Positions 22,794 to 35,180 of a stretch of 64,000 nucleotides of DNA are shown one piece after another. This DNA is from Nicotiana tabacum. Taxonomy: Eukaryota; Streptophyta; Magnoliopsida; Solanales; Solanaceae. Under the pieces are notes generated by a model. It saw nothing but the letters and a program-made list of their open reading frames with translations. It made no database searches and had not been told where the DNA came from. Location of the stretch: assembly GCF_000715075.1 (NCBI RefSeq), contig NC_134089.1, forward strand, positions 67,748,697 to 67,812,696. Direction: 5' to 3'. The translations under genes were made by a program, and so were the position numbers. Within the stretch, counting starts at the first letter, position 1; the number at the start of each line of letters is the position of its first letter.

Positions 22794-23132
22794 AGATGGT
22801 ACTGGCTGTGCCAATGAAACCTTTACTGACCACTCAGGTACTCTTTCTCCAAATTCTGGCAATGTTTTCCAGGATATACCATTCTGGTCTAGGATTATGC
22901 GTAAGGTCTCAATATTTTCTGATTGGATTCTATTCATGTCAACTATTATTGAACTTCCTGGTAATGTCTGTTCTTGTTTCATTAACAGTCACTTCTATAT
23001 TAAATGGAGCCTCTCCTTTTTAACATTTTCAGCCAAGCAATGTGTCAGAATGATAATATATGCTTTGTCTTTTTAAGAATCGAACTGCTTCAATTATAGT
23101 TCCCCTATTAAAAAGGTAAGAGCATATATGTT
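22794..23132 (+). other. 3' flank of MUTYH
   Basis: Probably the 3' UTR and beyond; no second gene is seen. It ends at the Tnt1 insertion site CATAA (23133-23137). Confidence 0.5.
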
Positions 23133-23137
23133 CATAA

Positions 23138-23745
23138 TGATGATGTCCATCTCAATGAAAAAGTATTAGGCATGTGCTTAATAAGAGTTTTCTTTGGTTT
23201 GGTAGCCAACTTTGTTGACTTGGTTTGGTTGGTAGCCAACCTTGTTGAATTTCTTTGGTTTGGTAGCCAACTTTGTTGAATTGTGAAAAGTGTGTGTAAA
23301 TTGTCAAATATTGTAGGCTTTAGAGGGTGAAGCTTTGGCTATAAAAGGAGAGCTTCAACTCTCATTTCTTCACACCAACAAAGAGAGAAAGAAAGAGTGA
23401 GGTTTCACAGACAAGGTATAAGAAAATAGTCTGTGAGGAAAATACAGAGTGAGCGATATTGTAGTGAGGTGGGAATATCAAAAGAGGGTTATTTCTTTTG
23501 AGTGTTGTAGTGGTCTTTGGAGTATTTATCTCCGACCTACAAAGTGTAAAATTCCTTACTATAGTGATATCAGTTGCTCCTCTCGGGGTCGTGGTTTTTC
23601 CCCCTTATTCAGAAGGGTTTTCCACGTAAAAATCTTGGTGTCATTGTTACTCTTTTATTCTTGTTAATTACCGTATCTCGGTGCTACATTATTATTCCGC
23701 TTTATTACCGTGAATATTATTTTGGTAAGGGGTTTATTCCCATCA
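23138..23745 (+). mobile_element. solo LTR of the tobacco copia element Tnt1
   Basis: 608 bp, from TGATGATGTCC to CCCATCA, flanked by CATAA at 23133-23137 and 23746-23750. It contains blocks I recognise from Tnt1 LTRs: GTTGACTTGGTTTGGTTGG, CTCCTCTCGGGGTCGTGG and TACCGTATCTCGGTGCTACA. Three copies of a TTTGGTTTGGTAGCCAAC-type box (23197-23280) match the tandem enhancer boxes of the Tnt1 U3, followed by CTATAAAAGG near 23340. No internal part remains, so it is a product of LTR-LTR recombination. Confidence 0.9.
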
Positions 23746-23750
23746 CATAA

Positions 23751-25680
23751 TTCATTGCTACAAGAAAGGTTGTATGGTTTCAGGAAATATTAAAGGCTCC
23801 CTTAGTGACGGGAAATTTAGCCAGGAAGACATTATTGTGCAGCTGTTTGACAATTGGTGTATAACAGATCATACAGATGCTAAATTATTGTATCTTATTG
23901 GCATGTGTTTCCAAGCTCTTGTCTGCATTATTAAGCAGATGCATTGGATTTCGTACTTTTTAAGTAATTAAAGTGGATGTGTAAGCAGTGCCAGCGGTTC
24001 CAGGAATCTATTGGTTGTAAAATATTTTGTACACCTGTATGAAGTAGCTTTATATTGGAACGCATTTGGCAGTCATACATTTTGGAGCTTCAACTTTTTT
24101 GTTTCTTTTCCCCATTTTGATTTGTTGCCTTCTTTCAGATGTGAGAAATTAAGGAATGATACTATTTTTGATTGACGGAGTTACTTGTTTAATAAGATGG
24201 GTTTATTCAATTATCTCCTGGATTCTTGTTTCATTTGGGTTAAAAAGGAGAACACTATTTGATTCCTGATACAATGATCATAGTGAAATGGATAGTGGCT
24301 GAACAACTCGAAGTAAATGACAGGAGCATGTTTTATGGCCGTTGGTCTTCGCTGTATTTTAAGGAAATCTAACTTTAAAGAGCACTGATTATAACTAAAG
24401 ATAATAAAACGATAGTAATAGTCCTCATTTTACTTAAAGAGTATCCAGGTCTGCGACCAATTTATCTTTTTGTTGGTGTTCAATCAGCTAAGGAAGGTCA
24501 CTGAAACGTTGACCGTCAATATTCACATATAGGTAAAAATGGTACAAGCTGTCCACTTTTTGGGCATGTTAGTAATATTTAACCATTGACTGAATGTAAT
24601 TGAAAACTAGCCGCTTTTTCAACATGAATAAAATTTAGATAAAAACACCCTTATCTAAAACATGAAAAAACTCTATCAACACATCCATCACTATATGATA
24701 GAGTTTCACATGTAAAAATTCAAAACACCATCACACTATTGGAGTTTCACATATGGGGAGATTTTTCCAACATAATGTATTAGATTTTCACTTGTAAAAG
24801 ATTTGAACTTTGACACATTGTGTTGGAGTTTTTTTTTTTCCCGTAATGTAATTAGGGGTATTTTTGTATTAAAAGCAGCTAAAGTTTGAATAATTTTGAA
24901 ACAGTTGTTGAGTTACAATTGGGTGAAGTACACAAATAGCCCTCAAAGTAGATGGTCTTGAATTTTTGTCCCCGCTTGCCCTATGAGCAGAACTTCAAGT
25001 TTAACAAGTGTTGCCCTCGCTTGCTCCATGGGCAACACTTTCAGCTTTTGAGTTGAAATTCTGCCCATGAAGGTCAAAAGTTAAAGACCACCTTAAAATG
25101 TATCATATTCCACAATTATATTTTTTATAATTTAGCCTGAAAAGTGGTTGTATTTCAATTTCTTCCTTATATGAGCGTCTCATCTTATAATAAATAGAAG
25201 AACTAACTCAAATAGCCGCTCACCCAGCCATTCAAACGAAAAATAGCCAGCATACTTCTAATGTATGTATAATCTATGTACAACCGTATATAATAAGCGG
25301 ATAATCTGTATGCCATCAAGAAAAAGTAAACAGTGAATCGGGTTGGCTATTTATGTAAAGATCCTTACTAATGACCGCGTTCGCCTGACCAGTTTAATGG
25401 GCTTAACGAGCTGTAACTAGTGCTTCCACCGGATAAGGCCCATTTATATGCAGTTTTAAAATTGAAAATTAGTGGCATTGGTTCTCCTAAGAGTGTGTGG
25501 ATGACAAAGCAGCTTCTTTTGGCTGCCTCTCTGACGTTTTCACTGCTTCACTAGCATTGGTACATCCTCTCTTCTACCTGATATGATATGATATGATAAC
25601 CAACAACTGCTGAAAAGAATAAAAATTGTACAATATGCAAAGCATATAGACAAATTAATAGACTTGGCTGGCTGCGAGAC
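23751..25680. other. intergenic region between MUTYH and the NdhV-like gene
   Basis: AT-rich, no convincing gene. The stretch at 24990-25060 has internal inverted wording, and 25205-25365 looks like a small Solanaceae repeat (AAATAGCCGCTC near one end, GGCTATTTA near the other). A short TGATA repeat lies at 25579-25598. The promoter of the next gene should be at its right end. Confidence 0.5.
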
Positions 25681-26589
25681 ATGGCAACAACAGGAGGTTC
25701 TATTTCACTTTCCAGCTTCCCATCACCATCTTCTTCATTTAGCCGTAGAGCTAAACCAAATTCCACACTACTGCATGCTGATTCTCTTGAACTAAGACAC
25801 ATCAAAATCTGCAAATGCGCCAACGTGTTAGTCCCTTCTCCTAGAAACATTGCCTGCTTTGCAGCGCAAGAATCATCATCTTTAACTGGTAATTTTCTAA
25901 GTTATTCCTCATTTATTTTTTCAAATTGGTCATTTCCCTGGTACTGTTATATCCATTTGATAATTGCCAATACAACTAGTTGCTGCTGAAACGAAGGAGA
26001 AGAAAGAGTCAGAGACTGCTGAAGAAACAGCTCCAGCAAAACCAAAGCCAAAGCCTGCAGCAAAAGCTCCAGCCAAGTCTCTACCTCAGATGATGGAGGA
26101 GGATGTTATCCCGTCCCTGAAATCAATTCTTGAAGCACAAGACGATATCTCTGAGCTCGAGTTATTGTTTAATGACAACAAGGCGAGTCTCTTATTATCA
26201 TCTTACTTATGCTAATACAAGTTTATCCGACTAAGATTCTTTCATTCTGATTGTAATTTTCACTAAATGCTGTTGTTGCAGTTGGAGGGTTCATTTTCAA
26301 AGAAGGGTAATCCATATTCATTTTGGGCGTTCTTTCCTGATGGACTCACAGGTATGTCTTCAGTCTTTTGACTTGATTTAAGTTTGTTATGCGAGTTCAG
26401 ATTGCTTATATGATCGGACACACATAATTGGCAGGTGCTAAAGGTTTCTCTTTGTCTTCCTATGGTTCCGGCCCGAGCACTGTGGAACCTTTTCTCGTTG
26501 ATGAGAAAAAGATAACAGCAAAACACATTGTATTCTGGGTAGAGAAGCGGTTGGCTGCTCAAGGCATTATTCCTGTCTGGAATGAATAA
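25681..26589 (+). CDS. chloroplast DUF2996-type protein, probably NDH complex subunit NdhV
   Basis: Exons 25681-25888, 25980-26182, 26282-26351 and 26435-26589 join to 211 residues. The Ser-rich N-terminus (MATTGGSISLSSFPS) is a typical chloroplast transit peptide, followed by a Lys/Ala/Pro linker and a compact domain from PQMMEEDVIPSLKS to the end (WVEKRLAAQGIIPVW). The domain resembles cyanobacterial DUF2996 proteins; from memory the plant member is NdhV, which stabilises the chloroplast NDH complex in the stroma-facing arm, so the name is a recall-based inference. Intron 2 has a GC-AG border (AAG|GCGAGT). No break is seen. Confidence 0.75.
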
Positions 26590-27077
26590 TGTCTTGGCAA
26601 TGTATATTGCCACTTACTTTTCTCCATTTTCTTCTTTCTTTAAGGGTCCATAACAGCATGCTGTGTATTCCATTTATATGTAGTCAACCCTTGCTCTTCC
26701 TCTTCCAATGTGTATTTAATATAACAAATGTACACTTACCAAAAGAACATTTCCTCTACCAAAAGATCTTTAAGCCTGAAGTTCATAAATTGTAGCATCT
26801 CATCATACATACACCATTAAGGTAACACTGACAGTGCCACACTAAAAAGTAATAATGCCGGGGGCGGGGGGTGATCATTCTAATGCAACACACACACGTA
26901 CAAATAAAAGGAAGAGTGCAAAATTGCCAATGTTTTCATGGTGCAATCAGAGGCTGTCTTCTTAAACAAGTAGCTTATCAGGGGTGATAATAACTTACAA
27001 CATGCATCTAATATTACATTGCAAACAGTCCCAAACTGCCTGATTTTACAATGGCTTTGGGCACTTAAACGTAACAA
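26590..27077. other. tail-to-tail spacer between two convergent genes
   Basis: Holds the 3' UTRs of the NdhV-like gene and of the minus-strand gene. Nothing else is recognised apart from a short G-rich run at 26859-26871. Confidence 0.6.
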
Positions 27078-30000
27078 TTAGGAATTAGAACTGACACTTG
27101 TACCATGCATTGCAAGTTGAAGCTCACTTAAGAAGTCCTGCAACCCAGAAGAAGATGCACCTCCAGCTTGTGACATTAACTGAAGGCAAAATATGAATAT
27201 TCAGTGGTCATGGAGAGAGAAAAGAAGGTTGGATGTAGGAATTGGGGGGCACAGCAAAATTGCGTCTTACCTGATAGGGAACCATTGCATGCCCCCAAGG
27301 TGACTTTTTTGTGTACATAACTGGCCTTTCTGCGAAAGAAAAAAAGAAAAGAACAGATGACTGAGTTCTGATTGCTAGTGTAGGTGGACAAATCATCAAA
27401 TTATGTAACAGTACAAAGTGAGTGATTCATTCATGCTCTCGGAAAGTCTCCGGAGACCTTTCAGGTCTACTCTTCAGGTCCTCCATAAGTAAACCGTAGG
27501 CAACGATATAAAATTAAGCCATATCAACCACAAGAAATTAGAATAACACTGAACATATTGTATAATCACCCAGGGGCCAGAAACTGACTACTAATATCAG
27601 ATGAAAAACTGTCCATTCTCTCCTTCCTCCTCTTATTTCGTGGTTTAGAAAAGTAAATAAAAAAAATTACCACCTCATTCCACCCCAACCCCGACACAAA
27701 AGAAAGAAGGAAAGAAAGAGCGGCAATTCTTAATTCTTTCTTCATTTTCTTTAACTTGTCACATTCTCCCCAGTACAGATTGCTTTTAAATTTCTAAGCA
27801 ATATTGTCATCAAAATATGCTTACCTCAGGGTTAACTCAAATCTTGCTCAAGAAAAACGTATTTCAAACAACACATTACATCCAGCTCCTATATCATGAA
27901 CCTCTACCATGTGCAAAACTATATAGGTGGTAAAACATGTAGGTGCTGATGTCCTACTTTTGCCACCAGTATCCAATCATTAGAGTAAATGCGAGTTTAA
28001 AGCTTTTATAATGTATATCTCAAGGGAAAGCAAGTAAAGGCATAAGCTTATGGGACTAAGGCATTTCACCTTAATTATCAGTAGAGTCTATCTCTCTATA
28101 CAGTATACACCACATTACCTTTTCTAGTTAAGCTTGCTTGCACTCTCGAAATTATAAGTATATTTATGTCTCCATCTATCAGTAGAGTTAATTCCCTTTA
28201 TGCATTAACAAGTATCCCATCAAGCAGAAGCTTTTTCAGTACACAAAATAGCACGGCCATAGCCCAATTTTCCAGAGTGGAACCCTTGTGCGCCACCACT
28301 AGATTTCACAAAATATGCAATCTTAAGATAAGTTGTTGCTAAGAGATGACTCAGAACATAATCCTGACCAAATTATCTGGTCACAGAATACCAAGACAGA
28401 GTTGATATGGTCATCTAGGAAGACATTAACAATAACAAAAACTACAAATAAATTCCAGACTAGCTGGGGATAGCTATCTGAGTCCTGTATATCCACTCTG
28501 CTCCATCTAGGAAGAAAGTAGACCAATTGAAATAGTAAAGAGCAGCAGGCTGCCCTTTTACTCACCAGGAGAATCATATGGTAAATTGTTGTAAGCATTC
28601 AGAACAGCCATCCAACCTACAAAAGCATAAAACACTTTATTAACATTCTCGCCAGTAACTGCTACCATCACCATTCACGAAAGAGTAGAAACTGGCTGAT
28701 AAGGAACCACAACATCCAAAAGAGATGGCATGTGAGACTTGCTCGCTCATCTTAATTGAGACCTTTACTGATAATGGCTAACTGAATTTGACAGGGGTCA
28801 ATTTCTTCTTCCCAATTAGGTCAACAAGGATTGGTATGAGATAGTTGCTCATGAATGATTGGAAATTATGCTGTCAAGAGCCATATCACCATTCATCTCT
28901 TTTGCATCATGGGCATGATTTGAAGAATTCAACATTAACACAGAACTGAGTGCCCACATAGATAATAAAGAAAATGAAGGAAAATGCATGGCCAAATATT
29001 CCACCACACCAAATGAAACTAAAGAGAAAAAAAATTGAAATCGAATGATCATAACATAATACAGCATAGAAAATGGTTAACAGAAAGAATATGCAAGAAA
29101 CAATGTAATTGACAAATGAGATATTAAATCGTTATTGGAAGTAATAAATTCAGGAATTCAGAATTGATTCTAAGAAACATACGGTTATTCAGAAGCTGAA
29201 AAGCATCACTGCCAGAACATCCTTGTAGCGGTATTAACCCTGTCCGATGACTATCATTTGCTTGATATCTGCCACCAGCATCATCTAAAGTAGATGTAGA
29301 CCTAGAGGCACTAATTTGATTCTTCTCGCCATCATTACTATTGCCATTAGCTCGTTCGAGGTGATCTGCAAAAATAGACTATCAGAGAAAATGTTGACCA
29401 AGAACTGCAGTTTGAAAAACTTCAATCAGCTATTTATCCAAAATATGCTAGGCAGCTGAAGAAAATAAAGTACCAAATGACAAACACATTCGTTTTAGAT
29501 TAACATTCATGCGGGTGGTTCAGCTAAGACTTTTAGGGCATCATCTACCCATCCCGGAACAAGGCTCTACCGTATCTGACATCTTAACGATTACAGCCCG
29601 AAGAAGAAAGTCTAATTTTACTGGTTGCGATACTAAGTTACTAACTAGGTTGATAACATCTCATGTGATCTTCAACCCCGGCACATTACAACCTAGTGTT
29701 CTCCCTAGTAAAACTTAATATATGCTATGTCAAAGAAACCACTGGCTGGATTTGCATTAAGAAAAGAAAAATGAAAAACCACTATCTCTTCGCACAATCA
29801 TCTAGATACAATCAGTGAGAAAGAACATTGAGTTAAAGCTGCATTCCAAGGTGATGCTACAATAATGCCAAAAAGCAACATTTTAGAGTTGAACATGCTG
29901 AAGCCAACTAAGCCACCAGCTCAAAAGATCAATAGAAGTGTTTGCAGTTATACCACCCTACGCAAAAGTAATTTACAAGTGTCCTCAAGTCATTGCAATA

Positions 30001-31709
30001 GTTAGATCATTTCATCAGCAGAACAGAGTCATGTTAAAAGGGTCCTGTAACCCTCCAGAGTAAATTCAAATGGCAATAATTTGCCCAAACTTTTGACAAC
30101 AACAACAATAACATACTCAGTGTAATCCCACATAGTGAGGTCTAGGGAGGGCAGTATGTACGCAGACCCTACCCCTACCTTGTGAAGGTAGACAGGTTTC
30201 CAATAGACCCCCGGCTCAAGAAAAGCATAAGCACGACAGTAATGGGAAAAAAAAGTGTAGAAGCCATAAAAATGAAGCAATCACAACAACAAGATAATAA
30301 GATGATTGAAACGAGAAACACAACAGGTTGTAATAGGAACCTAAGAATAAGAAAATACGAGAATACATACTAATACTATTGGTATGAAAAAGAAGAACGC
30401 TCGACTACCTACTAACCTCCTACCCTAAATTTCAACCTCAACACCCTCCTATCAAGGGTCATGTCCTATATAAGCTAAAGACATGTCATGTTTTGCCTAA
30501 TCACCTCTCCCCAATACTTCTTCGGTCTACCTCTACCTCTCCTAAAATCCACAATAGCTAATCTCTCGCATCTCCTCACTGGTGCATCTGGGTCTCTCCT
30601 CTTCACATGCCCGAACCATCTCAATCTCACTTCCCGCATTTTGTCCACCTCGGAGGCCACTCCCATCTTGTCCCGAATATCTTCATTCCTGAACTTACCC
30701 TCAGAGTATGCCCACACATCCATCTCAGCATCCTCATTTCCGTCACTCTCATGTTTTGATATGAGAGTTTTTGACTAGCCAACCCTCCGCCCCATACAAT
30801 ATAGTCGGTCTCACAACCACCCTTAGAACTTGCCTTTTAAGTCTTGACGGCACATTCTTATCACATAGCAATTTTGTGACGCTACTCAGGAGGCTGACAA
30901 GGAAGTGAGGCTTGATACACAAGTCATCCACATGAGAAATAATTTCAAGTATCTTGGGTCGATAATCCAAGGTAATGGGGAGATTTAGCATTACCCAGCC
31001 CAAACTTTCCAACTTCCATTATTGTCAGAATTGACACAAAGACAGATTTAGATGCATGATCAGTGCTGGATTCACACCAACTGTTTGTGAAGGAAGATAG
31101 GAAAACGAGCGCAAACTTTAGTCTCCCAGAATCTCTGACAGGAGCAGAAAGCATTACTTCACTGAACATTGCGTGATAGTTACTGGAAAATATAGAAAAT
31201 GAATAAACTTTTATTATGAGAGCTACAATTAGAATTTATGCATATCCTTCACATGATATCAGCCTTAATGGCAATAATTGATACTGCTGAGCACTGCTCG
31301 AAATTAAATTAAATTGAGGTCAATGTAATAATCACTTTATTAAACTAGTTTTCGAAGATTAAATTTGACTTCTAATTCTACTGGAAGACAGATTGAGACT
31401 AAAAGTTCGAGCTTTTGAACAAAATAAAATAAAAATATAATTTGACTTGTAGCTGCATCAAAATAACTACTACTACTACAACTAATCAGTTACCTCCTCC
31501 GGATTTTCGCCTACCAAGCGAGCGATTCCTGCAACAAAAAAGGAAATCACAAAAAAAAAAAAAAAATCAATTCAATAAAACATGTCCAAATTTAGAAATA
31601 CAAATTTATGGAAACAGGGCCATAAATACCGCTGATTGGGAGGGGCATAGCGTTTAACGGTTGCAATGCTGGCTGTGATTGATGAATCTATGGCAGGACT
31701 TTCCAGCAT
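27078..31709 (-). CDS. unrecognised small plant protein, 6 exons, 169 residues
   Basis: Minus-strand exons 31709-31630, 31528-31494, 29365-29183, 28616-28566, 27329-27271 and 27179-27078, all bounded by GT/AG and joining in frame, 510 nt including TAA. I do not recognise the family. The N-terminus ([20 protein letters not shown]) leads to a basic patch ([11 protein letters not shown]), a polar low-complexity middle, and a C-terminal part with [28 protein letters not shown] and [11 protein letters not shown]. No signal peptide or membrane segment is seen; the basic patch could be a nuclear signal. Coding is supported by six consistent splice pairs and an intact frame. Intron 2 is long (about 2.1 kb) and holds a LINE. 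Confidence 0.75.
30094..30997 (-). mobile_element. RTE LINE with 5' inversion in intron 2 of the minus-strand gene
   Basis: Flanked by a perfect 11-bp duplication GCCCAAACTTT (30083-30093 and 30998-31008). On the minus strand it carries the end of the RT ORF ([43 protein letters not shown]) and a 3' end with GTTGTTGTTG shared with local SINEs. Bases 30885-30985 read in the opposite direction ([19 protein letters not shown]), which belongs upstream in the ORF. Confidence 0.87.
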
Positions 31710-33090
31710 ATTTACTTTTGGTCTTTAAAAGATGTTCACCGACGCTTCTGCCGCCGTGTCGCCCCGCCGCCCACGGTGTTTCAGTGGAAAATGAGCTACT
31801 TGTTTCTTGAGAACGAATTTCCGGTGAAAATATCAGCCGAACATCACAGAATGGTAATGAGGTATTCCCGTCGACGAATTCCGAGAGATTAACGCGAGGG
31901 CTTCGATTGATGGATTTGGTGATATTTTTTATTGCTTCCGAGTAAAGGATAGATAGAGCACGCGGACCCAGGAAGGTGAATCCAACTCTTTATTTCTCAA
32001 AGAGAATTTTTTAGTTCGTTATCATAAATATTTTTTTTTAAACTATCATCAAGATTTTTATTTTATATTTTATCTCACATAAAATAATAATTAAAGTCCC
32101 GTGCAAGTTATATAACAATGCTTGTTTTAAGAATACAATAAATCAAACATAACATTATTTATCTTGTAGTATTAGTTATGTTGCCTAAATACCTGATAAA
32201 ATTGATGATCTAAAATGAAACCTTAATAAGAAGCATTAAATTATTTAGTAAAACTTGTATATGTTTCTATTTAGATGCATGCATATCAACAAGTAGAATT
32301 ACACCAAAACTTAATTTGAAGAACACTCAAGATTAATGTAATATTTTTGAAAACTCTTATGATTTAGTGATTTTAATTTTGTACCAATAAGCAGAACGTA
32401 AAAATAGTAATTTCATAAATTTTGAAAAGTTTAAACAAAAATATTAGCTTGATCCTCTGTGTACACAAGATATAATTAACTCTAAAAGTTTCTTTAAGAT
32501 ATTTGTTGTTTCATAATTAATATACTCATTGAATTATTTTTTCTGCAGCATGTTCATTACGAAAATTCAGATTCTCGTATAAAGATCGACCAAATTTTAA
32601 AAAATAATATAACTTTGAAATATCTTACAGATGCTAGTTCTATAATAAATAACAACAGAGTAATATTTACATCTTTGAGTAAATAACAGGAGACAACTGA
32701 AAAAAGTGAGACAACACCAAAAGTTAAAAGAGAGAGGAAGCAAGGAAGGAGAGATACAAGCCCCGGCGATGGAACCATATCAAAGGGACATGAAATGCTT
32801 TTCTTATCTAAAATAGGTTTAGTCTAGTATATGCACTAAGTTGGTTGCCTTAGGTAATGAAAATGCTTTAGCAGCTTGTAGCTTGTATGTAGGTGCCAAT
32901 AGCGGCAATATGGGTTGTAATATTCAAAGACACCTGCTTAGTTAATATTAATATCTTTGTTACTAAAAAAAAAAAAAGAGGAAAGATACATGCACAAGTT
33001 GAAAGAGCAAGATGAACTCAACGGGGAAGATATGCGTACAAGACATCAAGTACATTCTTTGCGACCCCTTATTGTGTACATTTTTTTTAT
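31710..33090. other. AT-rich region upstream of the minus-strand gene
   Basis: 31710-31990 should hold the promoter and 5' leader of the minus-strand gene; it is GC-richer around 31740-31790. Beyond that I see no gene or known repeat, apart from an A-run at 32966-32978. Confidence 0.5.
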
Positions 33091-33770
33091 ATTTTTGTCA
33101 CGACCCCAGTTCGCCCTCCGTAAACTGTCGTGACGGCACCTAGTCTCTACGACTAGGTAAGCCTAAGAAACGCGGAACATGAACGAAACTTGCGGAAGAA
33201 ATAATCAAAAACCAAAATTACTGAATGGAAACAATAGTTATGATGCCGCTCGGCATATACCACACAACATTCTCAAAACCAAGTACACTATCCCAAAACC
33301 CGAAAACTCACGGAAACACAAGCCTTTGGAATATCTAACAGTATAACTCCAGAATATCTAACAAGAAAGAAAATAAAGAAGGGCAATGTTTAACAGCTAG
33401 AATATAAAGGGACTCCTCGGTTTGCGGACGCGGCAGAAGTACCTCGAAGTCTCTAGAGCAGTCGCCTCCCTCAAGGATGGTAGGCCTGAGTAGCGGTACT
33501 TGGATCTGCACATGAAAAACATGCGCAGAAAGGGCATGGGTACACCACAGCGGTACTCACTAAGTGCCAAGCCTAACCTCGGTTGGGTAGTGACGAGGAA
33601 GGTCAGGGCCCTACTGAGGTTAAATAAAATATAAAGATCAACAGTATAGAACAGAAGAGTATAAATAAGTACAACAGTAAAATAACACAGGATATACAAG
33701 ACATCAGCAACTATACATAAACAAGGTAAATACGGAAAAGAAATACAACTCAGCACTAAGAATGACAATC

Positions 33771-34045
33771 GGGGATCTCCCAGGATACTATCCTGTAGTC
33801 CCATATGTACATATCCAATGGATCTCCCGAGATCCTGTCTCGTAGTCCAACTCATAGTGCGCGGGGATCTACCGGAATCTCGTTCCGTAGTCCCAAATGT
33901 AAATACCCAATATTGGAGGAATCTACCGGGTGCATTCCCGTAGTTTCATATAACTATGCAGAGGGATCTATCGAAATCCAAATCCGTAGTCCCAAAATAA
34001 ACAGGCAAGGGGGAGCTATCGGAATCCCACATCCGTAGTCCCAAG
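33771..34045 (-). repeat. array of six degenerate hairpin units in the solo LTR
   Basis: Units share the frame GGATCT(C/A)C ... TAGTCC around a short inverted repeat: CAGGA/TCCTG at 33781, CGAGA/TCTCG at 33828, CGGAA/TTCCG at 33873, CGGG/CCCG at 33927, a degraded unit near 33972, and CGGA/TCCG at 34020. Spacing is about 45-54 bp. Confidence 0.85.
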
Positions 34046-34919
34046 ATAAATACACAGTAGCAACAGGAAAATATACAGAAATGGCAAAATTTCATGTTAA
34101 GGCAACAAGTGATTCTAGCCTAGCATGCTGCACAGAATTCAGGTAAGGCAGATTAAGCAAATAAAGCAATTAAGTCACTTAGACATGCTTTCCTAAGTTA
34201 ACAACATCCTTAATAGTGCAAGTAATAGAAACAGGAAAGGAAACATACTAGTAATTACTTAAAGAAAACCGGATTTCCAACAATTAGCACAAGTACTCAC
34301 TCGTCACCTCACGTACAAGGCATTTCAATTACTAAATATACCAATCCTAAGGGGAAGGTCCCCCACACAAGGTTAGACAAGCCACTTACCTCGATCCGGC
34401 TCAATAATCAATCCGAAACCACTCTCTTGCCATGAGTACTCGACTCCAAATGGCCCAAATCTATTCAATTCAATTTCATAATGTAAATAACACTTCAAGT
34501 AACTGATTCTATAAAGAAATTCTAAACTAATACACGAAATTAGGTAAAATAACCAAAACGCCCCTCGGGTCCACGTCTCGAAATCAGGTAAAATTTCTAT
34601 TTCCAGAACCTTCGCACCTCTCACAAGTTCAGTCATATCAAAAGTACCAAAATTGAACCTCAATTTGTCCCTCAAATCATCACTCAAAGTTCTCCAATTA
34701 GACAAGCTCTACCCCCCCCCCCAATTATCACTGATTTTCCTTAATTTTTCATGCTTAAATTGATAAAAATCATTCCAATAACGAGTTTAGGGACTAAAGA
34801 CCTTACCCCAATGAACTCCTCTGAAAATCCCTCTTGAAAAGTGCTCCCCAAGCTTCTTCCCGTTTTGAAAAAGATGAAAAATGGCTAAATTTCGCGAAGG
34901 CAAGAATTTATATGTTCTG

Positions 34920-35180
34920 CCCAGCGATTTCCATATTTGCGGCCCTGGGACCGCTTCTGCGAGGACTTCGTTGCATCTGCGACTTTCACTTAAAGGCCAA
35001 TTTCCGCATCTGCGGTTACCCTTCTGCAGGTGCGGTACCGCTTCTGCGGTGAATTACCTGCATCTACAAAACCTGCTGATCCTCCCCAAATCTGCATCTG
35101 CGCTTATCCTTCCCAAATCCGCATCTGCGCTTGTTCCGCCACTTCTACGGCTCAGCACCTGCAGGACCCAAACCGCAGGT
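34920..35180 (-). repeat. cluster of CGCA/TGCG palindromic words in the solo LTR
   Basis: Many copies of words such as CATCTGCG, TTCTGCGG, GTGCGGT and CCGCA occur within 260 bp, at about 690-950 bp from the 5' end of the LTR. The rest of the LTR is CpG-poor by eye. Confidence 0.75.
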
